Assembly: GCF_014268815.2 (NCBI RefSeq)
Contig: NZ_JABWRE020000001.1
Location: forward strand, 2,237,001 to 2,301,000
Source: Pseudomonas urmiensis
GTDB lineage: Bacteria; Pseudomonadota; Gammaproteobacteria; Pseudomonadales; Pseudomonadaceae
Direction: 5' to 3'
Length of the DNA stretch: 64,000 nucleotides
Position 1 is the first letter of the stretch; every line of letters begins with the position of its first letter. Below are positions 32,495 through 40,529 of this stretch, in pieces. Both the position numbers and the translations under genes were made by a program. The notes beneath the pieces are model-generated. The model was not told where the DNA came from. It ran no database searches and was given only the letters and a program-made list of their open reading frames with translations.

Positions 32495-33592
32495 TTACTG
32501 CGCAGGTAACAATTGCAGTCCCAAGTACAAGCTCAGCATCCCTTCCAGACGCTGCGGGTCGACCTCGCTCAGCTCGGCGATGCGCTCCAGGCGGTAGCGC
32601 AGGCTATTGCGATGAATCCCCAGCGCCTCGGCACAGGCCTGGCTCTGCCCATCATGCGCGCACCAGGCGCGCAGGGTCGCCAGTAACTGGCCACTGGCAT
32701 CCTTGGCGCGAATCCGCTGCAACGGCTCAAGCAGCTCATCCAAGGCATCATCGTTGCGGTGGCGCCAGAGCAGGGTCGGCAAGCGATAACGCGCCAGGCT
32801 CAGCAGCCGCTCGCCAGGCAAAACCTCGCGGCCATAGGCCAACAGGTCGCGTACTCGCCGATAGCCTTTGCGCAACTGCTCCAGGCTCTGCGCCGGTTGC
32901 CCCAGGGCCAGGCGCTGCACCTGCCAGCCGTGGCGTTGCAAACGCTCGAGCAAACGCTGCTCGTCCAATACCAGCCCGGCCGGCCGACACCACAGCAACG
33001 ACTCGCGTGCGGGGCTGACGCACCAGCTGTCTGGGTAACGGCTCATCAGCCAGGCCGACAGTGCCTCGGCCGGTGGCCCAGAATGCAACTCGAACAGGCA
33101 CGGCACCCGCGCCAGTTGTGGTTTCAGGCCTAACTGCTGGGCCTCGTCCAGCAACCGCGTGGAGTCGCCGCTACTGCCCAGCAGCAAGGCCAGCAGATCA
33201 TCACAGCGCTGGCGCCGCCATTGCTGCTCGACTTGCAGGTGGCGCTGGGCAAGCAGCATCTCGGCGGTCATGCGCACCAATTCGCCGAAGGTGCGCAGTT
33301 GCTGCGGATCGCCAGTCAGGCCGAGCACGCCGATCAAGCGGCCATCGAGCATCAATGGCAGGTTCACCCCAGGTTGCACGCCCTTGAGGCACTTGGCGGC
33401 TTCACCGTCCAGCTCGACGATACGCCCGTTGGCCAGTACCAGCTGGGCGCCCTCGTGACGGGTATTGATCCGCTCCGGCTCGCCACTGCCCAGGATCAGG
33501 CCCTGGCTGTCCATGACGTTGACGTTGCACGGCAAGATGGCCATCGCCCGATCGACGATGTCCTGCGCCAGGTCATGGTCCAGTTCGAACAT
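32495..33592 (-). CDS. cdaR: CdaR-family sugar diacid/glycerate regulator
   Basis: A 365-residue regulator with the sugar diacid recognition domain at the N terminus (about 1-135; DLAQDIVDRAMAILPCNVNV and HEGAQLVLANGRIVEL) and a PucR-type helix-turn-helix at the C terminus (ALGIHRNSLRYRLERIAEL). CdaR senses glucarate, galactarate or glycerate and activates the uptake and breakdown genes. It lies between the glycerate kinase gene and a divergent MFS transporter gene, which it most likely controls. Confidence 0.9.
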   Translation of the reverse strand: MFELDHDLAQDIVDRAMAILPCNVNVMDSQGLILGSGEPERINTRHEGAQLVLANGRIVELDGEAAKCLKGVQPGVNLPLMLDGRLIGVLGLTGDPQQLRTFGELVRMTAEMLLAQRHLQVEQQWRRQRCDDLLALLLGSSGDSTRLLDEAQQLGLKPQLARVPCLFELHSGPPAEALSAWLMSRYPDSWCVSPARESLLWCRPAGLVLDEQRLLERLQRHGWQVQRLALGQPAQSLEQLRKGYRRVRDLLAYGREVLPGERLLSLARYRLPTLLWRHRNDDALDELLEPLQRIRAKDASGQLLATLRAWCAHDGQSQACAEALGIHRNSLRYRLERIAELSEVDPQRLEGMLSLYLGLQLLPAQ

Positions 33593-33754
33593 TCAACGAT
33601 CCTTGCAGTGATAGGATTTGGGCCGCAGCACAGCAGCCAGCGCACCGACCTGTGCAAAAGCACAAAGACAGCCGCGCCGCGGTCCCCGAGACTCGTCAGG
33701 GCGAGCGCCGGCACAGGCGACGCGGCGACAACCATAACAACAGAGAACCCGATC

Positions 33755-35083
33755 ATGGCACACAGCCCTGCCCCTGACCAAGGCCAAGACATCAGCCGCA
33801 ACGCGCTCTACCGGCGCATCACCTTGCGGTTGATTCCGTTCATTTTCATCTGCTACCTGTTCAACTACCTGGACCGCGTCAACGTCGGCTTTGCCAAGCT
33901 GCAGATGCTCGACGCACTGAAATTCAGCGAAACCGTCTACGGCCTCGGCGCCGGGATCTTCTTCATCGGCTACGTGCTGTGCGGCCTGCCCAGCAACCTG
34001 GCGCTCAACCGCTTCGGCCCGCGGCGCTGGATCGCGGTGATGATGATCGCCTGGGGCAGCCTCTCGACCTGCCTGCTGTTCGTCACCACCCCCACCGAGT
34101 TCTACGCCCTGCGCCTGCTCACCGGCGCCGCCGAAGCTGGCTTCTTCCCAGGCGTGGTGCTGTACCTCTCGCGCTGGTTCCCGGCCGATCGGCGTGGGCG
34201 GATCATGGCCCTGTTCATGTCGGCGATTCCGGTTTCCGGCCTACTTGGCGGGCCGTTCTCCGGCTGGATCCTGGAACACTTCGCTGCCGGCCAACATGGC
34301 TTGGCAGGCTGGCAATGGATGTTCCTGATCCAGGGGCTGCCGACTGTGGTGCTGGGGATCCTGGCGATCAAGCTACTCAGCGATGGCTACCACAAAGCCG
34401 CCTGGCTGAGCCCGGCCGAACGTCAACTGATCGAAGCCGACCTCAAGGCCGATGCTGCCAGCAAGCCGGCCACCAGTGGCGACAGCGTGCTGTCAGTGTT
34501 GACCAATCCGCTGATCTGGACCTTCGGTTTCGTCTATTTCTGCATCCAGAGCGGGGTCTACGCGATCAACTTCTGGCTGCCATCGATCATCAAGAACATG
34601 GGCTTCGACAACCCGCTGCTGATCGGCTGGCTGAGTGCCATCCCGTACCTGCTGGCGGGCGTGTTCATGATCATCGTGGGCCGCTCGGCTGACCTGCGCA
34701 ACGAGCGTCGCTGGCACTTGGTGGTGCCGATGCTGATGGGCGCTATCGGCCTGCTGATCGCGGTGAACTTCGCCGCCAACACGACCATCGCCATCCTTGG
34801 CCTGTCGATTGCCACCATGGGCGCGCTGACTGGCCTGCCGATGTTCTGGCCAATGCCTACCGCGCTGCTTAGCGCCGGTGCAGCCGTCGCGGGGCTGGCG
34901 ATCATTAACTCGGTGGGGCAGATGGCCGGTTTTCTCAGCCCGTACCTGGTGGGCTTCATCAAGGACCAAACCGGTTCCACCGATGCCGCGCTGTACTCGC
35001 TGGCCGGCTTGATCGTGGTCGGCAGCCTGGTGGCCTTGCGCGTAACCCGTAGCGGTGCGCTGAAGGCCGCTCGCGCCAACTGA
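33755..35083 (+). CDS. MFS transporter, likely glycerate/sugar-acid uptake
   Basis: A 442-residue anion:cation symporter-type carrier with about 12 helices (FIFICYLFNYLDRVNVGFAK, GAAEAGFFPGVVLYLSRWFP, DRRGRIMALFM). This subgroup takes up tartrate, glucarate, 4-hydroxyphenylacetate or similar acids. The ATG at 33755 is followed by a hydrophilic N terminus (MAHSPAPDQGQD). It is divergent from the cdaR-like gene, so glycerate or an aldaric acid is a likely substrate. A strong hairpin follows at 35091. Confidence 0.85.
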   Translation: MAHSPAPDQGQDISRNALYRRITLRLIPFIFICYLFNYLDRVNVGFAKLQMLDALKFSETVYGLGAGIFFIGYVLCGLPSNLALNRFGPRRWIAVMMIAWGSLSTCLLFVTTPTEFYALRLLTGAAEAGFFPGVVLYLSRWFPADRRGRIMALFMSAIPVSGLLGGPFSGWILEHFAAGQHGLAGWQWMFLIQGLPTVVLGILAIKLLSDGYHKAAWLSPAERQLIEADLKADAASKPATSGDSVLSVLTNPLIWTFGFVYFCIQSGVYAINFWLPSIIKNMGFDNPLLIGWLSAIPYLLAGVFMIIVGRSADLRNERRWHLVVPMLMGAIGLLIAVNFAANTTIAILGLSIATMGALTGLPMFWPMPTALLSAGAAVAGLAIINSVGQMAGFLSPYLVGFIKDQTGSTDAALYSLAGLIVVGSLVALRVTRSGALKAARAN

Positions 35084-35090
35084 AGCGGTT

Positions 35091-35120
35091 TGCGGGCAAG
35101 TCGCTAACGACTTGCCCGCA
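35091..35120. terminator. Strong hairpin after the MFS gene
   Basis: The arms TGCGGGCAAGTCG (35091-35103) and CGACTTGCCCGCA (35108-35120) form a perfect 13-bp stem with a four-base loop, 7 bp after the stop. It has only a short T run (TTT about ten bases later). Confidence 0.65.
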
Positions 35121-35221
35121 CACTTGCCGGTTTAGCCCCTGCCCCCGTCCAATCGTCAGTTCGCTGCACCCTCCTCCCGGCAAAGGCGTCCAATGACCCA
35201 CAAGGTCCTTGGAGAACGCTC

Positions 35222-36757
35222 ATGACCCAGCACGCCGTGGCCCGCCTAGAACAGCTCGAACTACAGCGCCCCCTGCGCGTACAGGTCGGCAGTGAAGAGG
35301 TGATCCTGCTCCGCCAGGGTGACCAGGTACACGCCTACCAGGCCAACTGCCCCCATGCCGGCGCACCGCTGGAAGAAGGCACGGTGTACGGCGGGCTGCT
35401 GATCTGCCCCTGGCACAAGGCCGCCTTCGCGGTGGATGAAGGCGCCGTCTGCGAGCCCCCCGCCCTGTGCGACCTGCGCCGTTACCCCACCCAGGTCAAA
35501 GGCGGTGAGGTCTGGGTCGACGACCAGCCGCTACCTGAAACCCAACCCCCGCGACACAGTGATGCGCGTTGCTTTGTGGTCATCGGTGCAGGCGCTGCGG
35601 GCTGCGCGGCCGTTGCCACCCTGCTCGGCCACGGTTTTGGCGGCCGCCTGGTGTGGATCGATCAAGAGCGCCACCCCGCCTACGATCGAACCTCGCTGAG
35701 CAAATTCGTCATTGCCGGCGAAATGTCGCCTGATGAAGTTCCAGCCTTGCTGGAGGCGGATGACCTGCGCCAAGGCCATCTGCAACGTGTGCACGGCAAG
35801 GTGCGTCTGCTCGATACCGGCAAACGCCAGGTGCTCCTCGCCGACGGCCAGCGCATCAACTATGACCACGCGCTGCTGGCCACCGGCGGCAAACCGCTGC
35901 GGCCCGATATCGCTGGGGTGCAATTGAGCGGTGTGTGCGTGTTGCGCTCGCGCGACGATGCCGCGCACCTGCTCGACAGCGCCGAGCCAGGCCAACCAGT
36001 GGTGATCGTCGGTGACGGTTTCATTGGCCTGGAAGCGGCCTCGGCCCTGCGCAAGTATGGGATGCAAGTGCATGTGGTGAGCCGTCACCACGTGCCATTG
36101 GCCAAGCAACTGGGCGAGCGGATTGGGCGCAGCATCCGCGAGCTGCACCAAAGAAAGGGCGTGATCTTCCATGGCCCGACCGAGGTTGAACGCATCGAGG
36201 GCAGCGACAAGGTCGAAGCCGTGCTGCTGGCCAATGGCGAACGCTTGCCGACCGCATTAGTCCTGCTGGGCACCGGGGTGAAACCGGCCACCACGTTCAT
36301 CCAAGGTGTGCAGTTGGCTGACGACCATTCTTTGCGGGTAGACGCGCGCATGCTGGCTGCAGAGGGCCTGTGGGCCGCCGGCGACATCGCCACCTTCCCC
36401 CTCGCTGGCCAGCCAGTGCGCATCGAACACTGGCGCCTGGCCCAGCAGCACGGAGTGATCGCTGCGGCCAATATGCTTGGCGAGCGTAGCCGCTATGACG
36501 ACGTGCCGTTCTTCTGGACCTATCAGCATGGGCGAACCTATGAAGTGCTCGGGCATGGCCGCAACTGGAATCGGATCGAGTATGTCGGCGAGCCGGAGCA
36601 AGGCGATTTCATTGCCTTGCAGTGTATCGATGACCAGGTCGAGGCCGTGATCGCCAAGGGTTACGGGCGGGCGATGGCGGTCTTGTCGCAGCGCATGAAG
36701 CGGCCTCTATCAAGCAAAGATGCGCGGGCGTTGATCGACGCTTGGCCGGAGGGTTGA
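35222..36757 (+). CDS. Rieske-FAD/NAD(P) oxidoreductase fusion
   Basis: A 511-residue protein. Residues 1-105 are a Rieske [2Fe-2S] domain (C43-P-H45 and C62-PW-H65). Residues about 115-510 are a pyridine-nucleotide disulphide reductase of the ferredoxin-reductase/AIFL type (GAGAAGCAA, ATGGKPLRP, GDGFIGLEAA, GVKPAT, AAGDIA). It would move electrons from NAD(P)H through FAD to the Rieske centre and on to an unknown partner. No oxygenase gene is adjacent. The ATG at 35222 follows AAGGTCCTTGGAGAACGCTC. Confidence 0.88.
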   Translation: MTQHAVARLEQLELQRPLRVQVGSEEVILLRQGDQVHAYQANCPHAGAPLEEGTVYGGLLICPWHKAAFAVDEGAVCEPPALCDLRRYPTQVKGGEVWVDDQPLPETQPPRHSDARCFVVIGAGAAGCAAVATLLGHGFGGRLVWIDQERHPAYDRTSLSKFVIAGEMSPDEVPALLEADDLRQGHLQRVHGKVRLLDTGKRQVLLADGQRINYDHALLATGGKPLRPDIAGVQLSGVCVLRSRDDAAHLLDSAEPGQPVVIVGDGFIGLEAASALRKYGMQVHVVSRHHVPLAKQLGERIGRSIRELHQRKGVIFHGPTEVERIEGSDKVEAVLLANGERLPTALVLLGTGVKPATTFIQGVQLADDHSLRVDARMLAAEGLWAAGDIATFPLAGQPVRIEHWRLAQQHGVIAAANMLGERSRYDDVPFFWTYQHGRTYEVLGHGRNWNRIEYVGEPEQGDFIALQCIDDQVEAVIAKGYGRAMAVLSQRMKRPLSSKDARALIDAWPEG

Positions 36758-36770
36758 GGTTGCCTGTACT

Positions 36771-36800
36771 GGCGCCATCGCGAGGCAAGCCCTCTCCCAC
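36771..36800. repeat. Degenerate REP
   Basis: A single weakened REP (GGCGCCATCGCGAGGCAAG and following bases) lies between the reductase gene and the activator gene. Confidence 0.6.
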
Positions 36801-36930
36801 ACGATTGTTGTCGCGGGGTAACTACCAACACGCCCACTGCGCCCGTGCACCCTTGGCCACAACCAGCTATGGTTTCCCTCTAATCCGCCATTCGAAGCGG
36901 CCCCAGACAACGACAATACGGGAAGCGCCC

Positions 36931-38856
36931 ATGCCCGCGCACACCGCTGACACCCGCGCCAGTGAACTGGCCGCCTTTATCGACTGCCATTTCGCCGAAC
37001 GCGGCCTGGCGCCCGAGGCGCTGATTGCCGAGTCCTGGTACCGCAGTATCAACCAGCACCGCCTCGACCCTAGCCTGCGCCATGTCGACAATATCCTCAG
37101 CGCCGCCGAGATCCGCCAGCACCAAGCCCAGCACCAGGCTTACCTGAGCATCGCCGGCCAAGGTGTCAACGGCCTGGCCCGGCGCGTGGTCGACGCCGGT
37201 TTCGCGGTGCTGCTCAGCGATGCCGATGGCATCACCCTCGACGCCCGCCTGCCCCAGGACCCGCAACGCTATACCCGCGCCGGGTTGATCGTCGGGGCAC
37301 GCTGGGACGAGTCGATCGCTGGCACCAACGGCATTGGCACTGCGTTGGCCTCGGAGCAGGCACTGACCATCCACCGCCAAGAGCACTTTCTGGCGGCCAA
37401 TGCCCGGCTCAGTTGCTCGGTCTCACCGATTTTCGATGCGCAGAACCAGTTGCTCGGCTGCCTGAACGCCACTTGCCTGCACAACGAAGGCCCCAAGCAA
37501 GCCCAGCACCTGACCCTGCACCTGGTGATGCTGTATGCGCGGCTGATCGAAAACACCCATTTTCGCCAGTGCTACCGCGATCGCCTGACCCTGGCGCTCA
37601 AAGCGCATGACGACATTACTGATCTTGCCAACGAGCAGTTGCTCGCGCTGGACGAAGGCGGCCGGGTGATCGGCGCCAATCGCGCAGCGTTTCTCGCCCA
37701 GCCCGGCCAGTTGCTCGGCCAGCGCATCGAGCAGCTGTTGCCGGCCACCATCGATGAGCTGCTGGATCTCACTCGCGGTGGCGCACGCGGCACCCAGCTG
37801 CGCGCGCCGAACAGTGAGCACATCATCGAAGTGGGCCTGCGGGTGCCGGCAGGCTACGGCCAGCAGGCAAAACCCAGTCGGCCCGCTGCAGTGCCAAGCC
37901 ATCCGGACCTTGAGCAACTGGCCGGTGGCGATGCCCAGCTGCAACAAGGCGTGCGCCGCCTGCGCAAGGTGCTGGACAAAGACATCTGCATCCTCATCAC
38001 GGGCGAAACAGGCACCGGCAAAGAAGCCTTCGCCCGCGCTATCCACCAGGCCAGTCAGCGTCATGCCGGGCCTTTCGTCGCCCTCAACTGCGCGGCGATC
38101 CCCGAATCGTTGATCGAGAGCGAGCTGTTTGGCTATCGCAGCGGCAGCTTCACCGGCGCCAATCGCAAAGGCATGAAGGGCAAGCTGGAACTGGCCAATG
38201 GCGGCACGTTGTTCCTCGATGAGATTGGCGACATGCCCGCCCACTTGCAGACCCGCCTGCTGCGGGTGCTGGCCGAGCGCGAATTGCAGCCGTTGGGCGC
38301 CGAGACGGCTGTTGCCTTGGATATCCAGGTGGTGTCTGCAACGCACCAGGACCTCAGCGCAATGATTGGCGAGAAGCGTTTTCGCGAGGATCTGTACTAT
38401 CGCTTGTGCGGGATGCGCGTGTGCTTGCCGGCGCTGCGCGAGCGCAGCGATCGTGGGCAGTTGATCGAACGGGTGTTGGCGCGCTTGGCGGGAGGCGCCA
38501 GGGTTCGTCTCAGTGACGAAGCTCGGCAGTGTCTTGAGGGATATGCTTGGCCGGGTAACGTACGCCAGTTGCTCAATACCCTGCGCTATGCGCTGGCTTT
38601 GGCCGAGGATGGGCTAATCGAGTGCGATTGCTTGCCAGAAGAGCTGTTCACCCCGCCAGCTGCGCGGGTAACGCCTGCCCTGGGGCTGCGCCTCGGCGAC
38701 CAGGTCGGGGATGCCGAAGCCAGGCATCTGCTGGGTGTTCTGCGCAACGAGCGGTGGAATATCAGTTCGGCGGCCGAGGCGGCGGGTATTTCCCGATCGA
38801 CCCTTTATCGCAAGATGAAACGCTACGGGATCGTACCGCCGAACCTGGTCGATTGA
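36931..38856 (+). CDS. Sigma-54-dependent activator of the AcoR type
   Basis: A 641-residue activator: GAF-like sensor region (about 60-230, with WDESIAGTNGIGTAL), AAA+ domain (about 330-550) with Walker A GETGTGKE near 358-365 and Walker B GGTLFLDEIGDMP, and a C-terminal Fis helix-turn-helix (ISSAAEAAGISRSTLYRKMK). The sigma-54 contact loop reads GSFTGA in place of the common GAFTGA. The ATG at 36931 has GGAAG upstream. It converges on the aldehyde dehydrogenase gene, and the alcohol dehydrogenase operon there has a sigma-54 promoter and a palindromic upstream site, so it is the obvious regulator of that operon. Confidence 0.9.
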   Translation: MPAHTADTRASELAAFIDCHFAERGLAPEALIAESWYRSINQHRLDPSLRHVDNILSAAEIRQHQAQHQAYLSIAGQGVNGLARRVVDAGFAVLLSDADGITLDARLPQDPQRYTRAGLIVGARWDESIAGTNGIGTALASEQALTIHRQEHFLAANARLSCSVSPIFDAQNQLLGCLNATCLHNEGPKQAQHLTLHLVMLYARLIENTHFRQCYRDRLTLALKAHDDITDLANEQLLALDEGGRVIGANRAAFLAQPGQLLGQRIEQLLPATIDELLDLTRGGARGTQLRAPNSEHIIEVGLRVPAGYGQQAKPSRPAAVPSHPDLEQLAGGDAQLQQGVRRLRKVLDKDICILITGETGTGKEAFARAIHQASQRHAGPFVALNCAAIPESLIESELFGYRSGSFTGANRKGMKGKLELANGGTLFLDEIGDMPAHLQTRLLRVLAERELQPLGAETAVALDIQVVSATHQDLSAMIGEKRFREDLYYRLCGMRVCLPALRERSDRGQLIERVLARLAGGARVRLSDEARQCLEGYAWPGNVRQLLNTLRYALALAEDGLIECDCLPEELFTPPAARVTPALGLRLGDQVGDAEARHLLGVLRNERWNISSAAEAAGISRSTLYRKMKRYGIVPPNLVD

Positions 38857-39020
38857 CCGGGCCGGCCTCTTCGCGGGCAAGCCCGCTTCCACAGGGGCAG
38901 CGCGAATATTACCAATGGTGCTCGACGCTTTATCGCCAGTGAAACGCTACGGGATCGTACCGCCGAATCTGGTCGATTGACCGGGCCGGCCTCTTCGCGG
39001 GCAAGCCCGCTCCCACAGGG
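38797..39020. repeat. Tandem duplication of activator gene end plus REP
   Basis: A segment of about 100 bases is present twice, offset by 124-125 bases (38797-38896 and 38922-39020). Each copy contains the last codons of the sigma-54 activator gene, its stop and the following REP element. The second copy has substitutions and a one-base deletion and is non-functional. The spacer is about 25 bases. Confidence 0.88.
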
Positions 39021-39083
39021 TCAGTACAAACCTTACGGCTGGCGCTGTGCCTGTGGGAGCGGGCTTGCCCGCGAAGAGGCCAG
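38861..39083. repeat. Cluster of three REP elements
   Basis: Two direct REP copies (about 38861-38895 and 38985-39019), created by the tandem duplication, and one inverted copy (39050-39083) lie between convergent genes. The inner core is GCGGGCAAGCCCGC. They probably act as a barrier between the activator and aldehyde dehydrogenase genes. Confidence 0.88.
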
Positions 39084-39088
39084 TAGGA

Positions 39089-40522
39089 TCAGCCTTGGAT
39101 ATAGACCACCTGGGTACGGGTGTATTCATACAAGCCATGCTTGCCATCCGCCCCACCGATCCCCGATTTGCGCGTACCGGCGTGGAAGCCCTGCATGGCC
39201 TCGAAGTTCTCCCGATTGATATAGGTCTCGCCAAAATCAAGCTCGCGGCTGGCCTTGAGCGCTGCATTGAGGTCGCGGGTATAGATCGACGAGGTCAATC
39301 CGTACTCGCTGTCGTTGGCCAGTGCGATGGCCTGGTCAAGGTCGTCGATTACCTGGATCGGCAACACCGGGCCAAAAATCTCTTTGCGCATGATCTCCAT
39401 GTCCGCCGCGCACCCGGCCAGCACCGTCGGCTGATAGTGGAAGCCCGCCCCCAGGTCCGCCACCTGCCCGCCCGTTACCAATTGAGCGCCCTGGCCAACG
39501 GCGGTACGCACCATCTGCGCGACCTTGTCCAGGCCGGCCTGGTTGACCAGTGGGCCCATGTCCAGATCACTGTCCTTGGATGGGTCGCCATAGCGGGTGG
39601 CAGCCATGGCATGGGCGACTTTGTCGATGAACGCATCGGCCACCCCGCGCTGCACATACACGCGCTCGGCGCAGTTGCATACCTGGCCGGTATTGATCAC
39701 CCGTGAGGCAACGATGGCGCGCACTGCCAGGTCAAGGTCGGCGTCAGCCAGGACGATGGCCGGTGCCTTGCCGCCGAGCTCAAGGTTAAGCTTGGTGATG
39801 TTCGGCGCTGCCGCCGCCATGATCCGCGCACCCGTAGCCACGCTACCGGTGAAGCTGACCAGGTCGATACCGGCATGGCTGCTCAAACCCTGGCCGACAC
39901 TGGCACCGCTGCCGCCGACCACGTTGAACACCCCAGCCGGCAAGTCGGTTTCAGCGACCAGCTTGGCGAATTCATAGCAGTTGATCGGCGTCTCCTCGCT
40001 CGGCTTGATGACGATGGTGTTGCCGGTCAGCAAGGCCGGCGCCATCTTGCGCGCGATAAGGAAGAAGGGAAAATTCCAGGGCAGGATCCCGGCCACCACG
40101 CCCAAGGGCTTGCGCAGCAGGAAGATGTGTTCGTTGACGCGGTCGCTGGTCAGTACCTCACCTTCCAGGCGGCGCGCCCATTCGGCCATGTAATCCAGGT
40201 AATCGGCGGTGAAGTTCACCTCTATCATGGCCAAGCCGGCAACCTTGCCCTGCTCCTGGGTGATTGTGCGGGCCAAGCGCTCGGCATTGGCGCGCACCTT
40301 GCTGGCGATCTGGCGCAGGTAGCCTGCGCGCTCGATTGCAGGCTTGGCTGCCCAACCCTTTTGCGCATGGCGAGCGGCGGCAATTGCCCGCTCGACCTGC
40401 TCGTTGGAAGATTCGGGCACCCTGGCCAGTAACTGGCCATTGGCCGGGTTGAACACCTCGATCAGTTGCTCACTGGCGACAAAGGCGTTGTCGATGTAGT
40501 TCTGATAAATCGCGTCGTGCAT
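39089..40522 (-). CDS. aldA: Lactaldehyde/glycolaldehyde dehydrogenase (AldA type)
   Basis: A 477-residue NAD-dependent aldehyde dehydrogenase closely resembling E. coli AldA: LNLELGGKAPAIVLADADLD carries the general-base Glu and VINTGQVCNCAERVYVQRG the catalytic Cys. It oxidises lactaldehyde, glycolaldehyde and related short aldehydes to acids. Only seven bases separate it from the upstream quinohemoprotein alcohol dehydrogenase gene, so the two form an operon in which the periplasmic enzyme makes an aldehyde that AldA then oxidises in the cytoplasm. Use of 1,2-propanediol or glycerol-like alcohols would fit. Confidence 0.92.
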   Translation of the reverse strand: MHDAIYQNYIDNAFVASEQLIEVFNPANGQLLARVPESSNEQVERAIAAARHAQKGWAAKPAIERAGYLRQIASKVRANAERLARTITQEQGKVAGLAMIEVNFTADYLDYMAEWARRLEGEVLTSDRVNEHIFLLRKPLGVVAGILPWNFPFFLIARKMAPALLTGNTIVIKPSEETPINCYEFAKLVAETDLPAGVFNVVGGSGASVGQGLSSHAGIDLVSFTGSVATGARIMAAAAPNITKLNLELGGKAPAIVLADADLDLAVRAIVASRVINTGQVCNCAERVYVQRGVADAFIDKVAHAMAATRYGDPSKDSDLDMGPLVNQAGLDKVAQMVRTAVGQGAQLVTGGQVADLGAGFHYQPTVLAGCAADMEIMRKEIFGPVLPIQVIDDLDQAIALANDSEYGLTSSIYTRDLNAALKASRELDFGETYINRENFEAMQGFHAGTRKSGIGGADGKHGLYEYTRTQVVYIQG

Positions 40523-40529
40523 GGTCGTC

